Shown: in pieces, positions 6,340-14,383 of the stretch
Layout: every line of letters starts with the position of its first letter
How positions within the stretch are numbered: the first letter of the stretch is position 1
Source: CAYOUV01 sp964407265
GTDB lineage: Bacteria; Chloroflexota; Anaerolineae; Anaerolineales; Villigracilaceae
Reading direction: 5' to 3'
Length of the DNA stretch: 30,032 nt
NCBI GenBank assembly: GCA_964407265.1
Contig: CAYOUV010000039.1
Location: forward strand, 1 to 30,032
Notes under the pieces: generated by a model
What the model was told of the DNA's origin: nothing
The model's database searches: none
The model's input: the letters and a program-made list of their open reading frames with translations, nothing else
Program-made: the position numbers and the translations under genes

Positions 6340-8868
6340 ATGGGCCCATTTTTCGACCAGATCTTCAACCTGCTTACTGTACCGCCGGGGAATTTGATTT
6401 ACCACCTCGTTCTGGCGTTCTCGATTGTTGGAGCGTTGCAGGCAGCCTTTATTCACTGGCGAAGCAGCGAATTCCCCCAGGAACAACGCACCATGTTGGG
6501 GCTGACCATTCTATTGTTGGCTCAACTGTTGCTGTTTATCATCAGCGGACTCGCCTGGCAGGGATTCATGAATCCAGACGCGGTCCTCCCTCCACTCGAC
6601 CGGGCTGTAACCATGATCAGCCTGATTTGGGTTGCCTGGCTGTGGGCTTTTCCTGAACCCAGCCGTCCGGCCGATGTTGGGAATATTGTACTGAACATCT
6701 TAACCCTGATCGGGCTGGCGCTCGGTCTGGCTTCCTGGCTGCACGCTCCGGCGGGGTCATCCTTCAATGCAACCCTGCAAGATACCATCTGGCAAGCCAT
6801 TGCTCTCCTTTTTATCGTCCTGGTGGGTGTGCTCCTGTTTTTCCGCGAGCCGAACGGCTGGGGCAACGGCATCGCTTTCCTTACGCTGGCTTTCCTCGGG
6901 CACTTATTGAACATCCTGCTGGTCAAGCAGGGCAACTTCCCCGGGGCTTCCCGCCTGACCTATATGGCTGCCTTCTCGATCCTGATGACCATCCCGCAGC
7001 GCTTCCCAACTCCCGCGCCGCGATCGACAACCACCAAATCGTCTGCATCAAGACAGTCCACATCGAAACAAACCACATCGNNNNNNNNNNNNNNNNNNNN
7101 NNNNNNNNNNNNNNNNNNNNNNNNNNNNNNNNNNNNNNNNNNNNNNNNNNNNNNNNNNNNNNNNNNNNNNNNNNNNNNNNCCACATCGAAACAAACCACA
7201 TCGGATCAGACCACATCGATGCCTGAACGAAGACGTTACAGCACCGATCCAAAGACTTTCCACGCCATGCTCTCCCTGGCAGCTGAGGCGAACGTCAAGA
7301 AGGTCAACCAGGCCATTACGCGCGCTATCGCACAAACGATGCTGGCTGATCTTTGCTTCCTGATCTACCTGACCGAAGATAAGAGTCAGATGCACGTAAC
7401 CAGTGGTTACGATCTGATCCGTGAGGAGATTTTGGAAGGCTCCAGCCTGGACAACGACAACGTTCCCATGCTGGCAAACGCCATCCAGCGTGGACGGCCT
7501 CTGCGCCTGCCCGCCAGTGGGACATCTACCGACCATAGAGGCTTGGGAGATTTAATTGGGTTATCAAATCCCGGCAACCTGCTGAGCGTGCCGATCCTGC
7601 GTGGGGAGAAAGATGCCATTGGCAGTGTGCTGTTATTGTCGCCTTACTCGAATCGTCTGTGGAATGCCGAGGACCAGAACTTCTTAGCCAGTATCGCCTC
7701 CTCATTACTGCCAATCATCGAGCGCAGTCAAAAAGTTACAACGCTTGAATCGATTGTACAAAAAAGCCAGGAACAACTGGATCTGGCCCAATCCCGCCTA
7801 AAGGAACTTGAGGGCCAAAAGGAAGAACTCGCCAATAAACTTGATCAGACGCTCAAAACAGGGTCGAAACCTGGCGATCAAGCAGATAAACTGGAAGCCA
7901 TGCTGGCGCTTCAAGGCGCGGCTGAAAAGGAAATCGAACGACTAACAAAAGAGAACGAGCAACTGCTCGCCACGCGCCAGGAACCCTCCGGCACCTCTGA
8001 TGAACTCTCGTATTTCGAAGAAGAACTGCGCCAGACCTTGAAAGAAGTCGCTCACTTACAAAACCAGCTGGCTGAAGCCAATATAAAAATCCTTGATCTG
8101 GAAAATACTCGCGCCGCGCCGCACGCCAGCGACCAGGCTGAAGTGATTGCCTCCATTTCACAGGAACTGCGCCAGCCCATGTCGTCGATTGTCGGCTATA
8201 CCGATTTGCTGCTGGGTGAATCAGTTGGCATCCTGGGCGCACTGCAACGAAAATTCGTGGAGCGCATCAAGTCCTCGACCGAACGAATTGGCAACCTGGT
8301 CGACGACCTGATCCAGATCACCACCCTCGATATGGGACTTACTGAGCTGAAGCCCGAGGCGGTCGACTTGAACCTGATCATCGATAACGCCATGGCCTAC
8401 ACCAGCAGCCAATTACGCGAGAAAAATATTTCCCTGCATCTGGACATCGTTAAAAACATGTCAACCATTCAGGCAGACCGCGAGGCCCTCCAACAAATCC
8501 TGATCCATTTGTTACAGAATGCAGGAGCGGCCACGCCGGTCGAAGGCCGGATCACACTGCGGGTACAGGTGGAGGATGAAGCCGGCCAGGACTACGTGTT
8601 GATCCAGGTGACCGATACCGGCGGCGGCATCTCGGCGGAGGACCTGCCACGCGTATTTACACGCCTGTACCGGGCCGATAACGTGCTGATCCAGGGCATT
8701 GGGGATACGGGTGTGGGGCTCTCGATCGCCAAGACTTTGACCGAAGCCCAGTATGGCCGCATCTGGGTCGATAGCAAGCAGGGCGAAGGCGCAACTTTCA
8801 GCGTATTGTTGCCGCTGGCCAAGAACGGCAACCCTGCAGAAGAGCCAATCGTGGAAGAGATAAAATAA
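6340..8868 (+). CDS. Membrane sensor kinase-like protein (GAF, coiled coil, HATPase) lacking the H-box histidine
   Basis: The order is several hydrophobic helices (about residues 1-230), a low-complexity Ser/Thr/Gln linker interrupted by a 100-N assembly gap, a GAF-like domain (about 300-470, ending in SVLLLSPYSNRLWNAEDQNFLASIASSL), a long coiled coil (about 470-600), a dimerisation helix, and an HATPase domain with N-box ILIHLLQNAG, G1 VTDTGGGIS and G2 IGDTGVGLSIAKTL. The dimerisation helix reads ISQELRQPMSSIVGY: the phosphorylated His of the usual SHELRTPL motif is Gln (codon CAG at 8161-8163, residue 608 in gap-inclusive numbering). ATP binding is likely retained, but autophosphorylation on the normal site is not possible. 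It may be a signalling pseudokinase or may act through a partner kinase. No response regulator gene is adjacent. The LysM gene follows after four bases. Confidence 0.85.
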   Translation: MGPFFDQIFNLLTVPPGNLIYHLVLAFSIVGALQAAFIHWRSSEFPQEQRTMLGLTILLLAQLLLFIISGLAWQGFMNPDAVLPPLDRAVTMISLIWVAWLWAFPEPSRPADVGNIVLNILTLIGLALGLASWLHAPAGSSFNATLQDTIWQAIALLFIVLVGVLLFFREPNGWGNGIAFLTLAFLGHLLNILLVKQGNFPGASRLTYMAAFSILMTIPQRFPTPAPRSTTTKSSASRQSTSKQTTSXXXXXXXXXXXXXXXXXXXXXXXXXXXXXXXXXXTSKQTTSDQTTSMPERRRYSTDPKTFHAMLSLAAEANVKKVNQAITRAIAQTMLADLCFLIYLTEDKSQMHVTSGYDLIREEILEGSSLDNDNVPMLANAIQRGRPLRLPASGTSTDHRGLGDLIGLSNPGNLLSVPILRGEKDAIGSVLLLSPYSNRLWNAEDQNFLASIASSLLPIIERSQKVTTLESIVQKSQEQLDLAQSRLKELEGQKEELANKLDQTLKTGSKPGDQADKLEAMLALQGAAEKEIERLTKENEQLLATRQEPSGTSDELSYFEEELRQTLKEVAHLQNQLAEANIKILDLENTRAAPHASDQAEVIASISQELRQPMSSIVGYTDLLLGESVGILGALQRKFVERIKSSTERIGNLVDDLIQITTLDMGLTELKPEAVDLNLIIDNAMAYTSSQLREKNISLHLDIVKNMSTIQADREALQQILIHLLQNAGAATPVEGRITLRVQVEDEAGQDYVLIQVTDTGGGISAEDLPRVFTRLYRADNVLIQGIGDTGVGLSIAKTLTEAQYGRIWVDSKQGEGATFSVLLPLAKNGNPAEEPIVEEIK
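7051..7218 (+). repeat. 15-bp tandem repeat encoding xQ(T/S)TS, broken by the assembly gap
   Basis: Visible units encode RQSTS (7051-7065), KQTTS (7066-7080), a partial TTS up to 7188, KQTTS (7189-7203) and DQTTS (7204-7218). The gap lies inside the array, so the copy number is unknown. In-register missing lengths are 7+15k bases, all of which keep the reading frame. Confidence 0.8.
7081..7180. other. Assembly gap (100 N)
   Basis: Exactly 100 unknown bases flanked on both sides by the same 15-bp repeat. The round number, and the fact that 100 is out of register with the repeat (register needs 7 modulo 15), show it is a placeholder and not a measured length. Confidence 0.97.
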
Positions 8869-8872
8869 AGCC

Positions 8873-9670
8873 ATGAATACTCCGCGCCAGGAGGTAGGTT
8901 TTGGGATAGTCATCGCTTTGATATCGGTTGGGTTGATCCTGGGCGCCCTGGCAGTTGCACTGGCCGAGGGCTACGGAAAAACCCAGACAAACCCCACCCC
9001 AGCGGGCGATCTCCCGCCGACCAGCGCACAGCCTTACGTACCGCCATCTGCTGTCGACACCCTTCCACCTGCCCCGAGCATCCCCCCTCCTACCAGTTGT
9101 CCCACACCCACCGGCTGGGTGAGCTACATCGTCCAATCCGGCGATTCGCTGGATAGCCTGGCACAACGTTATCGAATTTCAGCCGAATCGATCCTGCTAT
9201 CCAATTGCCTGCCCAGCAACGCACTGCAACCCGGCATGTACCTCTCTGTCCCCTCTTCAGTAGCTTCAACGGTCATCCCCTGCCAGCCGCCGTATAACTG
9301 GCTGCTTTACACCGTGCAACCAGGGGATAACCTGTTCCGCATCGGTCTGGCATATGGCATCACCGTGCCACAATTACAGGCAGCCAATTGCATGGGCTAC
9401 AACACCACCATCTACGCCGGAAAACAGATCCATGTCCCACCATGGGCCACCATCACCCCGACCTTCACGCTAACTTTCACCAACACCCCAACTCCCAGCA
9501 AAACCGCCACTCCGAGCACCACCTGGACGGCTTCGCCCAGCTTTACACCGACAGAGACTCCCACATTTACACTTACGCCTAGCCCGACAGCGACCTTCAC
9601 GCAGACTTTCACACCCAGCCCGACGCCTACCGTTACCGACACCCCCATCCCGTCCGCACCTCCAGGGTAA
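8873..9670 (+). CDS. Membrane-anchored protein with two LysM domains
   Basis: 265 residues: one N-terminal transmembrane segment (about 9-32), a Pro/Thr-rich spacer, LysM 1 (about 85-127, YIVQSGDSLDSLAQRYRIS) and LysM 2 (about 146-189, YTVQPGDNLFRIGLAYGIT), then a Thr/Pro/Ser-rich tail (190-265) with no further domain. LysM domains bind N-acetylglucosamine-containing glycans such as peptidoglycan. Cysteines inside and near each LysM (SCP, SNC, IPC, AANC) could form disulfides outside the cell. It lies four bases after the kinase-like gene and 19 before the LCP gene, so the three are probably one operon with an envelope role. The tail probably extends through the wall. Confidence 0.88.
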   Translation: MNTPRQEVGFGIVIALISVGLILGALAVALAEGYGKTQTNPTPAGDLPPTSAQPYVPPSAVDTLPPAPSIPPPTSCPTPTGWVSYIVQSGDSLDSLAQRYRISAESILLSNCLPSNALQPGMYLSVPSSVASTVIPCQPPYNWLLYTVQPGDNLFRIGLAYGITVPQLQAANCMGYNTTIYAGKQIHVPPWATITPTFTLTFTNTPTPSKTATPSTTWTASPSFTPTETPTFTLTPSPTATFTQTFTPSPTPTVTDTPIPSAPPG

Positions 9671-9689
9671 TCCGGCATCTGCCTCACAA

Positions 9690-11171
9690 ATGAAACGCTT
9701 CTTCCACTGGCTGATCATCTTTCCGTTCCTGCTCACTGCCTGTGGGACAGTTGCGCCGCCTGTGGCTTCCTCGTCTTCCCAACTGCCTTACCTGTTGGTT
9801 ACGGCCCGGCCGGATGCATCTGCAACCCCGACCCCTTTTCAGCCATCCCTGCCGACCCCGACCGGCGAACTGCCCGTTTACCCGACTTACACCCCCAGCC
9901 CGACCCCTCCAGCGACCAATACCCCCTTCCCCAGCCCTACGCCCACCCTCGACTTGAGCGGGCTATATGCGCCGAACGAAAGCCTGCCGAGCTTCAACCC
10001 ATCCGGAGATGTTCCCTCCCAAGCACAACTAGAAAACGACCGCGACACGATCAATTTCCTGCTGATCGGCTCAGACAAACGCCCTGGAGGCAGCTTCCGT
10101 ACCGACACGATGATCGTGGTCATCCTGCGTCCCAAGGAAAAGCAGGTCTCGATGATCTCGATCCCGCGCGATCTGTGGGTCTACATTCCTGGCTGGGGCA
10201 TGCAGCGCGTCAACACCGCCTATCAGCACGGGGAACTGGTCGGGTACCCGGGAGCCGGCCCAGGCTTGCTGAGGGATACGATCCTGTACAATCTGGGCAT
10301 CCGCATCGATCACACCGCCATGGTCGAATTCGACGGCTTTCGGCGGATTGTCGACACCCTGGGTGGAATCGATGTCCCGGTCAGCTGCCCCTACACCGAC
10401 TGGCATCTCATCGATCCCAGCCTGGACCCCTACAATGAAAACAATTGGAGTCTGCTGACCGTCGGACCGGGGATTGTTCACATGGATGGGGATCTGGGGC
10501 TGTGGTACGCCCGTTCGCGGATGAAATCGTCAGACTTTGATCGTGGACGCCGCCAGCAGGAAACTTTACGGGCGATCTACAACCAGGCATTGAGCACCAA
10601 TACGCTGGGCAAGATCCCACAACTCTACAACGACCTGAGCAGCTCAGTGGTCACCGACCTGAACCTGCCGGATATCCTGCAACTGGCGCTGCTGGCGCCA
10701 CAATTCACCAACGCCGACATCCGCAGCTATTACATTCGCCCGCCGGTCGTCAGGTCCTGGATTAGTGATGCCGGCGCTTACTTGCTGTTGCCCAACCAAC
10801 CGGCGCTGCAAAATCTGATCCAGGAAGCCATCTCGCCCTCAGTACGCGCCCAACAACGCGCCAGGATCATCGTCGAGGTGCAGAACGGCACAGCCATCAA
10901 CGGCCTGGACGTGCTGGCGGCGACACGCCTGAACTACGCCGGGTACGAGACCCGCATCATCCCTCCCGACCGGCAGGACTACGGCTACTCGGTGGTCCTG
11001 GATTACCATGCAACCCCCGACGCTACCCAGAATGCAGCCCTGATGGCGGTACTGGGATTGTCCCCGAACTACATCGTCTCGCAACCCAATCCGGAAAGCC
11101 AGGCTGCTTACCGGCTGGTGATCGGCTCAGATTATCAAAGCTGCTTCAAGCCCGAAAATCTGGCGCATTGA
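9690..11171 (+). CDS. LCP (LytR-CpsA-Psr) family lipoprotein with LytR C-terminal domain
   Basis: 493 residues. The signal ends in lipobox LLTAC (Cys18), followed by a Thr/Pro linker to about 90. The LCP domain (about 118-300) starts INFLLIGSDKR and includes RTDTMIVV and SIPRDLWV, containing the Arg/Asp residues that bind the polyprenyl-pyrophosphate head group. A LytR_C domain (about 390-470, IIVEVQNGTAINGLD) follows. Family knowledge: LCP enzymes transfer undecaprenyl-linked glycopolymers to peptidoglycan or to proteins. The acceptor here is unknown; an LCP protein beside a LysM protein suggests envelope glycopolymer attachment. An anchoring lipobox, in place of the usual transmembrane helix, is a small departure from the best-studied family members. 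Confidence 0.92.
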   Translation: MKRFFHWLIIFPFLLTACGTVAPPVASSSSQLPYLLVTARPDASATPTPFQPSLPTPTGELPVYPTYTPSPTPPATNTPFPSPTPTLDLSGLYAPNESLPSFNPSGDVPSQAQLENDRDTINFLLIGSDKRPGGSFRTDTMIVVILRPKEKQVSMISIPRDLWVYIPGWGMQRVNTAYQHGELVGYPGAGPGLLRDTILYNLGIRIDHTAMVEFDGFRRIVDTLGGIDVPVSCPYTDWHLIDPSLDPYNENNWSLLTVGPGIVHMDGDLGLWYARSRMKSSDFDRGRRQQETLRAIYNQALSTNTLGKIPQLYNDLSSSVVTDLNLPDILQLALLAPQFTNADIRSYYIRPPVVRSWISDAGAYLLLPNQPALQNLIQEAISPSVRAQQRARIIVEVQNGTAINGLDVLAATRLNYAGYETRIIPPDRQDYGYSVVLDYHATPDATQNAALMAVLGLSPNYIVSQPNPESQAAYRLVIGSDYQSCFKPENLAH

Positions 11172-11194
11172 TCCCGAGTTTCCCCTTCGGGTAA

Positions 11195-11223
11195 TTGACA
11201 ATTCTTTATTTATTTATTAAACT
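11195..11223 (+). promoter_or_regulatory. Promoter of the recombinase-like gene
   Basis: A perfect TTGACA (11195-11200), a 17-base AT-rich spacer and TAAACT (11218-11223). It is followed by a roughly 35-base leader with an AAGGAGG Shine-Dalgarno before the ATG at 11267. A short CCCGA/TCGGG hairpin at 11173-11191 precedes it and may weakly end the LCP transcript. Confidence 0.65.
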
Positions 11224-11266
11224 ATACGCAAATACTATGCGCTCAGTTCGATTTTAAGGAGGCGTT

Positions 11267-12169
11267 ATGACCGCCGATTCTTCAACCGGAACCGCCCATC
11301 TAAGCCCGCAATCCCCGCTGATGCCAGCCATCAAATCCTGGGAAATGTACCTGATCGACCAGGGCCGCACCCCGAACACTGTCAAGGCATTTATCTCCGA
11401 CATCAAAATCCTGACAGAATTCCTGCCCCCCGACCGCTCGCTGGGCGCAATCACGACCGACGATTTGAAGCGCTATTTCGAGTGGATGGAAAATGAACGC
11501 GGCGTGCCTTGCAGCCCAAAAACGCTGGCGCGGCGCATCACCTCCACAAAATCATTCTTCCGCTGGTTGCACCAATACGGTGTACTGATGATCGACCCGG
11601 CCGAGAAAGTGGTCAACCGCTCGGTCATGAGTCCGCTGCCGACCGTGCTGACCGAGGAGGAAATGCAGGCAGCACTCCAGGCGGCCGAAAGCCATCGCTT
11701 TGACCCCAAAGCAGATGCCCGTCCTTACACCCTGCTCCACCTGCTGTTGAGCAGCGGCATCAAGAAAAGCGAGTGCCTGGGTATTCATCTAAACCACATC
11801 GATCTGGAAGCCCCGGACGGGACGCTGGTCTTCATCCGCTATGCCAGCCCGTCCAATCGCTACAAGGAACGCAAAATCTCCCTGCCGGAAGATTGGATTC
11901 CGTCTTTCAAGGAATATCTGGCACAATACCAGCCGGTGGACCAGCTCTTCCCCTGGTCGCCGCGCCGCCTGGAATACCTGCTGGAAGATATCGGTGAGGA
12001 AGCCGGGCTGGATAAGCACCTATCCTTCGATATGTGCCGCTGGACCTGCGCCCTGATGGACTACAAAGCCGGTATGGAACCAGATCGCATCCGTCAGAAA
12101 CTGGGTATCTCTAAAATCCAGTGGCGCGAGATCAACTTGAAATTACGCAAACTATCAGGGATGGAATAA
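11267..12169 (+). CDS. Degenerate tyrosine recombinase-like protein, predicted catalytically inactive
   Basis: 300 residues with the two-domain shape of XerC/XerD-type proteins: a SAM-like core-binding domain (about 20-105, SWEMYLIDQGRTPNTVKAFISDIK) and a C-terminal catalytic-fold domain (about 127-296). Motif by motif the active site is eroded: the first Arg (TGLRxSE) is Lys166 (SSGIKKSE), the HxxR His is Asp255 with Arg258 kept, the LGH His is Ile281, and the nucleophile Tyr aligns with Asn290. The beta-hairpin Lys is kept (RYKERKISLP). The frame is intact and it has a strong promoter and Shine-Dalgarno, so it is expressed as a full protein and is not an ordinary pseudogene. A DNA-binding structural or regulatory role is likely. 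No att-like repeats or other mobile genes are nearby. Confidence 0.85.
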   Translation: MTADSSTGTAHLSPQSPLMPAIKSWEMYLIDQGRTPNTVKAFISDIKILTEFLPPDRSLGAITTDDLKRYFEWMENERGVPCSPKTLARRITSTKSFFRWLHQYGVLMIDPAEKVVNRSVMSPLPTVLTEEEMQAALQAAESHRFDPKADARPYTLLHLLLSSGIKKSECLGIHLNHIDLEAPDGTLVFIRYASPSNRYKERKISLPEDWIPSFKEYLAQYQPVDQLFPWSPRRLEYLLEDIGEEAGLDKHLSFDMCRWTCALMDYKAGMEPDRIRQKLGISKIQWREINLKLRKLSGME

Positions 12170-12191
12170 ACAAAAAGATCCCCTTAAGCAA

Positions 12192-12236
12192 AAAGCTCCC
12201 AGTCAATTTTTGTTCACTGGGAGCTTTCGTTTTTTT
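12192..12236. terminator. Bidirectional intrinsic terminator
   Basis: A perfect 12-bp stem AAAGCTCCCAGT / ACTGGGAGCTTT with a 12-base loop, then T7 (12230-12236) on the plus strand and TTTTT on the minus strand. It lies between the convergent recombinase-like and DUF47 genes and serves both. Confidence 0.93.
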
Positions 12237-12238
12237 AC

Positions 12239-12862
12239 CTACATGCGCTTAACGACGATATCGCCAATCACATTGGCCGCCTCGTCGCCGCGATCAGCCG
12301 CATTGGACAGGTGACGGTAAATCTCGCGTAATTTCAAGATTTCAACCATACCGGTCAGGTCATCGGGGGTTTTGAAAAGCGAAGCCACCGCTTCGCGGTA
12401 AACATGCTCCATCCGGTTTTCAAGCGCCTTTGCGCGCACTGCGTGATCATTGGCGACATTTGGGTGATCCTCAAGCCGCAGCACGCCGCGGTGGATCTCG
12501 ACCGCCCCGTCGTGGAGCAGGGAAACCATGCGTTCCAGATAGGAGTTCGGTTTAACGCTCAACATCGCCATCTCTTCAACAGTTGTGGCGGCATAATCCA
12601 GCACGTCATCAATTGTCAGGGAAAGCGCAAAGATATCTTCGCGGTCGAAGGGCGTGACAAAAGTGCGATTCAACTCGTCGATCAAAATCCGACGCACCTC
12701 GTCCGCCTCTTTTTCGATCTTCCCCACCTCTTCAGCCAGCTCCGTTTGCGGTTCCTGCATGTAACGGCGCAGCATGTCCATGCCCTGAACAGCGTATTCT
12801 GCCTGGTGGGTCAATAATTCCAAAAAACGGTTGTTCTTTTTCTTTCTCTTAAATAATTTCAT
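12239..12862 (-). CDS. DUF47 / PhoU-like protein (Pit accessory type)
   Basis: A 207-residue all-helical protein with family features: a basic start (MKLFKRKKK), EKEADEVRRILIDELNRTFVTPFDREDI, SLTIDDVLDYAATTVEEM and a terminal LKLREIYRHLSNAADRGDEAANVIGDIVVK. These Glu/Asp-rich helices resemble the metal-binding signature of PhoU-like proteins. Family knowledge: DUF47 genes usually sit beside a Pit-type phosphate or sulfate transporter and modulate it. No transporter gene is present here; instead it overlaps tilS by four bases (ATGA). This points to a cotranscribed but functionally separate gene, or to a transporter located elsewhere. It ends three bases before the bidirectional terminator. Confidence 0.88.
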   Translation of the reverse strand: MKLFKRKKKNNRFLELLTHQAEYAVQGMDMLRRYMQEPQTELAEEVGKIEKEADEVRRILIDELNRTFVTPFDREDIFALSLTIDDVLDYAATTVEEMAMLSVKPNSYLERMVSLLHDGAVEIHRGVLRLEDHPNVANDHAVRAKALENRMEHVYREAVASLFKTPDDLTGMVEILKLREIYRHLSNAADRGDEAANVIGDIVVKRM

Positions 12863-14304
12863 GTCAGCATCTCACTCTCCATACGCGTTACCGACAAATA
12901 TACCACCTGTCGGGTCGAATCTGTCAAACGTACACTGTGAGCCAGGCGACAACCGGGCACCCAAACGATCTTTTCCTGATCCATCAGCAGCGGCCAATGA
13001 GCTCGTGCGCGGCGGGGTAATTTTAGGTTGATAAAAAAATCCGACAGCTTGAGCGAACTGCCATGCATGCCAAGCGGTTCGAAACGGTCGCCCGGCTGGG
13101 GGAGGCGCATTTGCAGGGGTTTCACCAGTTGATCCGCATCCAGCCAGGCCTGGAAGGGATTGGCATTCTGGCGTGCCTGATCCAGGGTTGCAGCGCTCAT
13201 CTCCAGGCATGCACCGGTCAGTCGCCAGCCACCTCCCAGGGGGATGTCGCCGGGAACGGGAATTGCCAGCTCCCCCTGCGGAATTTGCAGCCAGCCGTAC
13301 TTGGGCAAATCCGCTTCCCAGGCAGCCACGAACAGGCGGCCGCCTTCGCGGAACAACCGCACTCCCCCGCTCAGATCGACCGGACCAGGGCTTCGGCCCT
13401 GGATCATGTCAGTGGCGCGTTCGAGGGCTGCAAAGTCCAGATCGCGCAATTCCGGACGGACACGTTCCAACGCGCGGCGGATCAAATTACGCTGCAGGCC
13501 GAGCGAGCGTGCTTCGAACGACTGCGCGTCGAAAGTGACGTACCCGGATCCCTCCTGCGCCAGGCATGCCTCCCAAGCCGATCCCAGCACTTCGTTAAGC
13601 AAGGCATAGTCGCCTGAGAGGGTTTCAGCCATGCGCAGGATCCCCTCGCGGATGCGCGGATTATATTTCTCAAGATCGGGGATCAGCACGTGCCGCAAAC
13701 GATTGCGAAAGAACTGGAGCGAGGCGTTGCTTGGATCGTCACGTACAGGCAGGTTGTGGTCTGCGCAGTAAGCCACTGTCTGCTCGCGCCAGATGCCCAG
13801 CAGCGGGCGGACCAGCGGAAGGTCCGCATCGAAGGTCGGCAAATATGTGCGGACCGACATGCCCTTCAGGCCGGAAAGACCGGCGCCGCGCAGGAAGTGC
13901 ATCAGCACGGTTTCAACCTGGTCGTCGGCCGTATGGCCGACTGCCACCGCCTGGGCTTTGTGCTTGCGTGCCACGGAAAATAAAAAACGATAGCGCAGAA
14001 TGCGCGCTGCCTCTTCGATCGACAGACTCTCCTGATCGGCAAAAGCCCGCACATCCCCACGCTCAATGACTGCAGTCAATTCCAGGCGCGATGCCAGGCC
14101 TTCCACTGCAGCGGCATCCGCATCAGACTCGGGGCGCAGGGAATGATTGTAGTGAGCCACAACCACACGCAACCCGGCGCGCACCAGCAAATCCAGCAGG
14201 CACAGGCTGTCGGGACCGCCCGATACACCGGCAACGATCGGTCGGTCAGGCGTCAGGTGACACTGCTCAAAAACGGCGCGGTGGAAGTCTTCAGAATCCA
14301 GCAT
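12859..14304 (-). CDS. tilS: tRNA(Ile)-lysidine synthase TilS
   Basis: 481 residues. The N-terminal PP-loop ATPase has SGGPDS at 28-33 (AGVSGGPDSLCLLDLL), then AHYNHSLRPESDADA, HTADDQVETVLMHFLRGAGLSGLKGM and RDDPSNASLQFFRNRLRH, all characteristic of TilS. The C-terminal TilS substrate-binding domain follows (about 390-475, PGDRFEPLGM..GSSLKLSDFFINLKLPRRARAHWPLL). The enzyme ligates lysine to C34 of tRNA-Ile(CAU), so it reads AUA, and it is essential in most bacteria. The ATG at 14304 lacks a clear Shine-Dalgarno sequence. A TTTAAT box is only seven bases upstream, another possibly leaderless start. The stop overlaps the DUF47 start. Confidence 0.93.
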   Translation of the reverse strand: MLDSEDFHRAVFEQCHLTPDRPIVAGVSGGPDSLCLLDLLVRAGLRVVVAHYNHSLRPESDADAAAVEGLASRLELTAVIERGDVRAFADQESLSIEEAARILRYRFLFSVARKHKAQAVAVGHTADDQVETVLMHFLRGAGLSGLKGMSVRTYLPTFDADLPLVRPLLGIWREQTVAYCADHNLPVRDDPSNASLQFFRNRLRHVLIPDLEKYNPRIREGILRMAETLSGDYALLNEVLGSAWEACLAQEGSGYVTFDAQSFEARSLGLQRNLIRRALERVRPELRDLDFAALERATDMIQGRSPGPVDLSGGVRLFREGGRLFVAAWEADLPKYGWLQIPQGELAIPVPGDIPLGGGWRLTGACLEMSAATLDQARQNANPFQAWLDADQLVKPLQMRLPQPGDRFEPLGMHGSSLKLSDFFINLKLPRRARAHWPLLMDQEKIVWVPGCRLAHSVRLTDSTRQVVYLSVTRMESEMLT

Positions 14305-14383
14305 ACTTGTTATTAAACCACAAGAGCACGGAGCGCGTAAAAGCGTTTGATTGCCCCCCCACGATTGTTAGGGAAACCCAGTT

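Noticed and set aside
9480..9660. Thr/Pro-rich low-complexity coding stretch resembling a tandem repeat
   Set aside because: It has no regular DNA period and is explained as an extracytoplasmic linker or tail.
11267..12169. Integrase of a mobile element or integron
   Set aside because: Catalytic residues are lost and there are no att-like repeats, gene cassettes or phage genes around it.
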